A DNA stretch of 64,000 nucleotides from Sphingomonas sp. (GTDB taxonomy: Bacteria > Pseudomonadota > Alphaproteobacteria > Sphingomonadales > Sphingomonadaceae), in NCBI RefSeq assembly GCF_017745215.1, contig NZ_JAGHZV010000003.1, positions 1 through 64,000 of the forward strand. The letters are read 5' to 3'. Positions 59,996 through 64,000 of this stretch are shown here, one piece after another; within the stretch, counting starts at the first letter, position 1, and every line of letters begins with the position of its first letter. Below the pieces are notes generated by a model. The model worked only from the letters and a program-made list of their open reading frames with translations. It was not told the DNA's origin and searched no databases. Made by a program: the position numbers and the translations under genes.

Positions 59996-60559
59996 TCAGT
60001 CCGCGCGCCGGACGTAGGTCTGCTCATAGACGTCGACCACCACGCGCGTGCCGCTGCCGATGTGCGGCGGCACCATGATGCGCACGCCGTTGTCGAGCAG
60101 CGCGGGCTTGTACGACGACGACGCCGTCTGGCCCTTCACCACCGCATCGGCCTCGACGATCGTCGCTTCGATCGTGTCGGGCAGCTGCACGCTGATCGGC
60201 TCTTCGTCGTAGAGCTCCATCACCACGTCCATGCCGTCCTGGAGGAACGCCGCCGCGTCGCCGAGCAGGTCGCGCGGCAGCGTCGTCTGGTCGTAGGTTT
60301 CCTTGTCCATGAAGACGAGCATGTCGCCCTCGGGATAGAGGAACTGGAAGTCCTTGGTGTCGAGCCGCACGCGCTCCACCGTCTCGGCCGAGCGGAAGCG
60401 GACATTGTTCTTGCGGCCGTCGCGCAGGTTCTTGAGCTCGACCTGCATATAGGCGCCGCCCTTGCCGGGCTGGGTGTGCTGGATCTTGACCGCACGCCAG
60501 ATGCCGCCTTCATATTCGATGATGTTGCCGGGACGGATGTCCACGCCGCTGATCTTCAT
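59996..60559 (-). CDS. efp: Elongation factor P
   Basis: A 187-residue three-domain translation factor that relieves ribosome stalling at polyproline stretches. The loop that reaches the peptidyl-transferase centre reads QPGKGGA with Lys33, the site that EpmA would beta-lysylate; no modification gene is in the window. The C-terminal [18 protein letters not shown] is typical. The ATG at 60559 begins [11 protein letters not shown]. Polyproline runs in TamA, NuoC and others would be its clients. Confidence 0.96.
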   Translation of the reverse strand: MKISGVDIRPGNIIEYEGGIWRAVKIQHTQPGKGGAYMQVELKNLRDGRKNNVRFRSAETVERVRLDTKDFQFLYPEGDMLVFMDKETYDQTTLPRDLLGDAAAFLQDGMDVVMELYDEEPISVQLPDTIEATIVEADAVVKGQTASSSYKPALLDNGVRIMVPPHIGSGTRVVVDVYEQTYVRRAD

Positions 60560-60641
60560 GGTCTGCCTGTGAGCTGCGAAAGAGCGAGGGGCGCCCTTTA
60601 GCCGCGCGCGGGCGAAGGGGCAAGATGGGCGGAGTCGGCCG

Positions 60642-60714
60642 TGGATGCCCCGCGTGGAATCGAACCACGATTGGCGGAATCAAAATCCGCTGTCCTACCG
60701 TTAGACGACGGGCA
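60642..60714 (-). tRNA. tRNA-Gln (anticodon TTG), acceptor arm one base short
   Basis: Read on the minus strand: D stem GTCT/GGAC, anticodon stem GCGGA/TCCGC with loop TTTTGAT (anticodon TTG), T stem CGTGG/CCACG with loop TTCGATT, then CGGGGCA, discriminator T and an encoded CCA. The 5' acceptor strand before T8 is only TGCCCG (six bases) opposite seven on the 3' side, so one C seems missing (CCC opposite GGGG). The gene lies between efp and the M23 peptidase gene. Confidence 0.9.
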
Positions 60715-60761
60715 ATCGCGGGCGGCCTATCGAAAGGCGTCAATCGTGTCACGCCGCACCT

Positions 60762-61394
60762 TCAGCGATCAACGCCCGCCGCAAGCAGCGGATACGGGTT
60801 CACCGCCTCGCCCTGCCACCAGCGATCCTCGGGCTTCATCCGCGAGAGACCGAAGTGGAGGTGGAAATTGCCCGCGCCGGCATTGCCGGTGTCGCCGACG
60901 AAGCCGATCGAATCGCCGGCCGCCACCCCCTGCCCCTCGCGCAGCCCCGGCGCATAGCCCTGGAGGTGCGCGTAATAATAGCTCCACAGCCGATCGGGCG
61001 AACGGACATAGACGGTGATCCCGCCGCCGCCGTTCGAATAGAAGAGCTTCTCGACCGTTCCCGGCGCCGCGGCGACCACGGGGGTGCCCTGGGGGGCCAT
61101 GATGTCGGTGCCGTGGTGCTCGCGCAGGCCGTTGTCGCGCGGGTCGCCCCAATTGTCGTGGATGCTCGCGCGCGCCACGCCCGCTACCGGCACGCCGAGC
61201 AGCGGATGGTCGCCGACGTCCTGCGGATCGGCGGCGGGCGCGCCGCGCGGCTGGGCGATCGCGAGCTGGGCGACGACCGGCGTCGGCGCAGGCGCGCTCG
61301 GCGGCCTGGGGTTGATCGTGATGCGGACCATGCTCGCAAGCAGAAGCAGCGCCGCGATCATCACCCCGCCTCCGATCGTCGCGACCCGCGCCAT
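60762..61394 (-). CDS. M23-family peptidase (LytM-like), membrane-anchored
   Basis: A 210-residue protein with one N-terminal membrane segment (about 8-28), a Pro/Ala linker and a LytM domain. The zinc site shows REHHGTDIMAPQGTPV (His and Asp) and the late HLHF motif. It would cut peptidoglycan cross-links or regulate an amidase. It is 4 nt downstream of the L,D-transpeptidase gene on the same strand, so wall cutting and cross-linking enzymes are co-expressed. Confidence 0.92.
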   Translation of the reverse strand: MARVATIGGGVMIAALLLLASMVRITINPRPPSAPAPTPVVAQLAIAQPRGAPAADPQDVGDHPLLGVPVAGVARASIHDNWGDPRDNGLREHHGTDIMAPQGTPVVAAAPGTVEKLFYSNGGGGITVYVRSPDRLWSYYYAHLQGYAPGLREGQGVAAGDSIGFVGDTGNAGAGNFHLHFGLSRMKPEDRWWQGEAVNPYPLLAAGVDR

Positions 61395-61398
61395 GGCC

Positions 61399-62400
61399 CT
61401 ATTCCTGGAAGATCGCCGGCGTCCCCGGCTTTACCATCAGCGACAGCCGCGCCACATCCCAATTGGTCAGCCGGATGCAGCCATGGCTCTCGGCACGGCC
61501 GATCGTCTCGGGCGCGGGGGTGCCGTGGATGCCGTAGTGCGGCTTGCTGAGGTCGAGCCACACCACCCCCACCGGCCCGTTCGGCCCCGCGGGGAGCAGC
61601 AGCTTCCGCTTGGCGTCGCTCACGTCCCAGAACAGCTGGGGGTTGTAGTGGAACTTCGGGTTGTACGAGGCACCCTGGATCTTCCACGTGCCGATCGGCA
61701 GCGGATCATGCTCGCTCCCCATCGTCGCGCTGAACATCGCGACGCGGCGGCCATCGGCGTCATAGACGCTCAGCGTCTTCTCCGACTTGTCGACGACGAC
61801 CTCGGCCGCCTCGGGCACCTTCGCCTCGACGTTGAGCCCCGCCAGCGTCCTGCGCCATTCGGGGTCGAGGCTCGCGGGATAGTCGGTCGAATCGGGCACC
61901 GCATTGGGGAAGCGCAGCACCGCGCCGACCTTCACCCGCGTCTCATAGCTGTTGAGCGCGACGAGCACCTGCGGCTTGGTGTGGAAACGCTCGGCGAGCT
62001 TCTCGATCGCGTTGCGATAGGCCATCGCGGGCAGCTTCGCCTGCGCCTCGGGGTCCCTGGGGAATGGCGAGACGAACGGCCCCGCCAGCATCTCCTCGGT
62101 CAGCGCGATCCGAACCACCGGGCGCCAATGCGCATAGGGGTGAAGCGCCCAGATCGTCTGCCGGTCGATCTTCCCCGTCTCGGGAATACCCCGGCTCTCC
62201 TGGAACGCCTCGAGCGCCGCGGTGAGCGACTGGCCCGGCCGCCCGTCGAGCACGCCCGGCGAAAAGCCGAGATGATCGAGGATCACCTGGACATGGAGCA
62301 CGTCCATGTCGACCGGCGGCACCGGCGCCGCGGCCGAGGCGGACGCCGTTCCCGCCACTGCCATCGCCCAAATTGCTGCGATTCCTACCCTTGTCTTCAC
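61399..62400 (-). CDS. L,D-transpeptidase (YkuD/ErfK type) with peptidoglycan-binding domain
   Basis: A 333-residue exported enzyme: signal peptide (about 1-24, ending ASAAA), an N-terminal peptidoglycan-binding module (VQVILDHLGFSPGVLDGRPG to IDRQTIWAL), a LysM-like middle segment, and the YkuD domain from about 195. The active site is HGTPAPETIGRAESHGCIRL with the catalytic Cys. It makes 3-3 cross-links or attaches proteins to peptidoglycan in the periplasm. It is divergent from the potassium channel gene. Confidence 0.93.
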   Translation of the reverse strand: MKTRVGIAAIWAMAVAGTASASAAAPVPPVDMDVLHVQVILDHLGFSPGVLDGRPGQSLTAALEAFQESRGIPETGKIDRQTIWALHPYAHWRPVVRIALTEEMLAGPFVSPFPRDPEAQAKLPAMAYRNAIEKLAERFHTKPQVLVALNSYETRVKVGAVLRFPNAVPDSTDYPASLDPEWRRTLAGLNVEAKVPEAAEVVVDKSEKTLSVYDADGRRVAMFSATMGSEHDPLPIGTWKIQGASYNPKFHYNPQLFWDVSDAKRKLLLPAGPNGPVGVVWLDLSKPHYGIHGTPAPETIGRAESHGCIRLTNWDVARLSLMVKPGTPAIFQE

Positions 62401-62496
62401 GCGACCCAGCTCCTTCGGCCCTTATTTCTCCCAGGAGAACGTGGCCGGCCCGTTTCGAGTTGCGTCGTGCCTGCCCAGGCGGCACGCTTGCCGGCG

Positions 62497-63582
62497 ATGC
62501 GGGGGCATTTCTTCAACGATACGCAAAGCGTGCTGGGCTCGCCGCTGCGCAACCTCGTGTCGATCCTCGCCTTCGTCGCTGCGGTCGCGGTGCTCGCGAT
62601 CCTCGCGTACATGGCCGCCGGCTGGAGCTTCGAGGAAGCCAGCTACATGGTGGTCCTCACCATCTACACCGTCGGCTATGGCGAGGTCCGGCCGATCGAC
62701 ACGCCGTGGCTTCATTTCGTCACCATGGCGACGATGGTGCTCGGCTGCACCGGCATGATCCTGCTCACGGGCGCGCTGGTGCAGTTCCTCACCGTGATGC
62801 AGATCCGCGAACTCCTGGGGGGCAACCGCATGAACGGCAAGATCGCCAAGCTGACCGACCATGTCGTGATCTGCGGCTACGGCCGGATCGGCGTGATGCT
62901 CGCGACCGAGCTCAAGCGCGCCGGCGTGCCGCTGATCGTGGTCGAGCGCGGCGCCGCGCGGCTCGCCGAGGCCGAGGCGGCGGGGCACATCACCTACGCC
63001 GGCGACGCGACCGAGGAGGACGTGCTCGTCCAAGCCGGGATCGACCGCGCCCGCGCGCTCGCCACGGTGCTGCCCGACGATGCCGCCAACGTGTTCATCT
63101 CGCTCTCGGCGCGCAGCTTCAATCCGAAGCTCGAGATCATCGCGCGCGGCGAGGCGCCGACCACCGAGCGAAAGCTGATCCACGCCGGCGCCAACCACGT
63201 GATCTTCCCCACCCACATCGGCGCCGAGAAGATCGCGCGGCTGATCCTCTATCCCGCGAGCGAGGACCTGCTCGACGACGACCGGATCGTGACGCTGCGC
63301 CGCGAGCTCGACACGCTGGGGCTGAGCGTGGAGCAGGTGATCGCCGCGCCCGAGGCGGCGGTGTGCGGGATGACCGTCGAGCAGGCGCAGCGCAATGCGG
63401 AGGGCGCCTTCTTCGTCGTCGCGATCGCGCGCGTGGACGGGACGCAGATTCCCCGCCCCGCGCTCGACGAGCGGATCGAGGCGGGAGACAAGGTCACGCT
63501 CGTCTTCCGCGATGCCGCGCGCGCGGCGCGCACGCTCTTCACCAAGAAGCGCGAGATCCGCGCGGGGCGGAACATCTTCTAG
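62497..63582 (+). CDS. Potassium channel protein with RCK (TrkA-N/TrkA-C) domains
   Basis: A 361-residue two-helix channel subunit. The outer and inner helices are at about 22-43 and 77-100, with the selectivity filter TVGYGE between them. The cytoplasmic part has a TrkA-N Rossmann domain (DHVVICGYGRIGVMLATELK) and a TrkA-C-like domain from about residue 265. It matches MthK/Kch-like ligand-gated K+ channels. The ATG at 62497 gives MRGHFFNDTQSV; a longer frame upstream overlaps the divergent transpeptidase gene. Confidence 0.9.
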   Translation: MRGHFFNDTQSVLGSPLRNLVSILAFVAAVAVLAILAYMAAGWSFEEASYMVVLTIYTVGYGEVRPIDTPWLHFVTMATMVLGCTGMILLTGALVQFLTVMQIRELLGGNRMNGKIAKLTDHVVICGYGRIGVMLATELKRAGVPLIVVERGAARLAEAEAAGHITYAGDATEEDVLVQAGIDRARALATVLPDDAANVFISLSARSFNPKLEIIARGEAPTTERKLIHAGANHVIFPTHIGAEKIARLILYPASEDLLDDDRIVTLRRELDTLGLSVEQVIAAPEAAVCGMTVEQAQRNAEGAFFVVAIARVDGTQIPRPALDERIEAGDKVTLVFRDAARAARTLFTKKREIRAGRNIF

Positions 63583-63636
63583 CCGCGGCTTCCCGTCCGC
63601 CCCGCTTTGCCGCATAAAGGCTTCAAAGGGGGGAAG

Positions 63637-64000
63637 ATGTTCTCGACCGCGTCGATCGTGCTGCAGTTCAGCTATCTCTGCCTGGTGCTCGCCGCGGTGA
63701 GCACACGCGGGCACACCCGCCTGTTCCTCGCCATCTCTGCGACGACCGCGCTGCTCCATGCGATCCTCTGGACCGGCAGCATCGCGACGATCGGCTGGAT
63801 GGCGCTGCTGCTCGGCGCCTGCCTCGTGGTGCTGGGGCGCGACTGGCTCTCCAATCGCCGCGCGCGCTTCACCGAAGATGAGGAAGCGATGCTCATGACC
63901 TTCCTCGCCGGCATCCCGCGCCACGCCGCGCGCCACTTCCTCGACGCGGGCGTGTGGCTGAACGGCACGGTGGGCGACGAGCTGACCCGCGAGGGCGAGA
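63637..64000 (+). CDS. Membrane protein with start of a cyclic-nucleotide-binding-type domain, truncated by window end
   Basis: The first 121 residues are visible: two to three hydrophobic segments (about 4-20, 30-46, 52-67), then RRARFTEDEEAMLMTFLAGI and DELTREGE, which resembles the start of a cNMP-binding (Popeye/Crp-like) beta-barrel. AAGGGGGGAAG before the ATG is a good ribosome-binding site. The gene continues past the window, so the domain call is tentative. Confidence 0.6.
   Translation, partial: MFSTASIVLQFSYLCLVLAAVSTRGHTRLFLAISATTALLHAILWTGSIATIGWMALLLGACLVVLGRDWLSNRRARFTEDEEAMLMTFLAGIPRHAARHFLDAGVWLNGTVGDELTREGE

Noticed and set aside
1..64000. CRISPR array, prophage, insertion sequence or rRNA operon
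   Set aside because: No regularly spaced direct repeats, transposase, integrase or phage genes, or rRNA sequence were seen; repeats present are dispersed palindromes.

Overview
The window is a dense, high-GC (roughly two thirds G+C), single-chromosome-type stretch of an alphaproteobacterium, most probably a sphingomonad (Sphingomonas or a close relative). This is an inference from gene content: a 14-gene nuo operon followed by birA, coaX, rnj and a DUF1467 gene in one transcriptional direction, a TamA/TamB pair, an ECF sigma factor with a YCII/DGPF partner, and frequent 1-4 nt gene overlaps. No rRNA, CRISPR array, insertion sequence or prophage is visible. One tRNA gene is present.

Layout. 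1-3.3 kb: a large palindrome, then homogentisate dioxygenase (hmgA), a small Rieske protein and isovaleryl-CoA dehydrogenase (ivd). 3.3-9 kb: two small membrane proteins, a diheme cytochrome c lipoprotein, an exported esterase divergent from an AmpR-like LysR regulator, and an M13 metallopeptidase. 9-14 kb: methylcrotonyl-CoA carboxylase (mccB, mccA) with three small genes between its subunits; with ivd this is leucine degradation. 14-25 kb: GNAT acetyltransferase, Baeyer-Villiger-type monooxygenase, tamB/tamA, malate synthase G and a MarR regulator. 25-33 kb: YCII/ECF sigma pair, a probable small RNA with its own operator and terminator, a GntA-family/DUF1989 pair, aldehyde dehydrogenase, prepilin peptidase, an SH3 protein and a 2-hydroxyacid dehydrogenase. 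33-35.5 kb: a histidine-less Hpt protein divergent from a 774-residue membrane-anchored coiled-coil protein. 35.6-56.8 kb: the long leftward nuoA-N / birA / coaX / rnj / DUF1467 block. 57-64 kb: a GT-C-type membrane protein, YbjN, inositol monophosphatase, EF-P, tRNA-Gln, M23 and L,D-transpeptidase cell-wall enzymes, a TrkA-N potassium channel and a truncated cyclic-nucleotide-binding-type protein.

The most unusual feature is the nuo operon. All 14 subunit genes are present in the usual order, but eight extra open reading frames sit between them, most joined to the nuo genes by start/stop overlaps: 282 aa (D-E), 64 and 56 aa (E-F), an FkbM methyltransferase and a 32-codon ORF (F-G), 46 aa (G-H), 162 aa (H-I) and 34 aa (J-K). 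The 282 and 162 aa genes look exported and are visibly less GC-rich than the nuo genes. The FkbM gene ends with a near copy of the nuoF 3' end. NuoL carries a histidine-rich loop, and a REP-like palindrome lies between nuoI and nuoJ.

Two dispersed intergenic repeat families are visible: a REP-like palindrome (five copies) and a previously unnamed (to me) three-block element (two copies). Several genes need non-ATG starts (TTG: tamA, nuoA, nuoB; GTG: rnj and others; apparently CTG for birA), and the DUF1989 gene lacks any canonical start ahead of its conserved N-terminus. All functional calls are from reading motifs; no database search was run.
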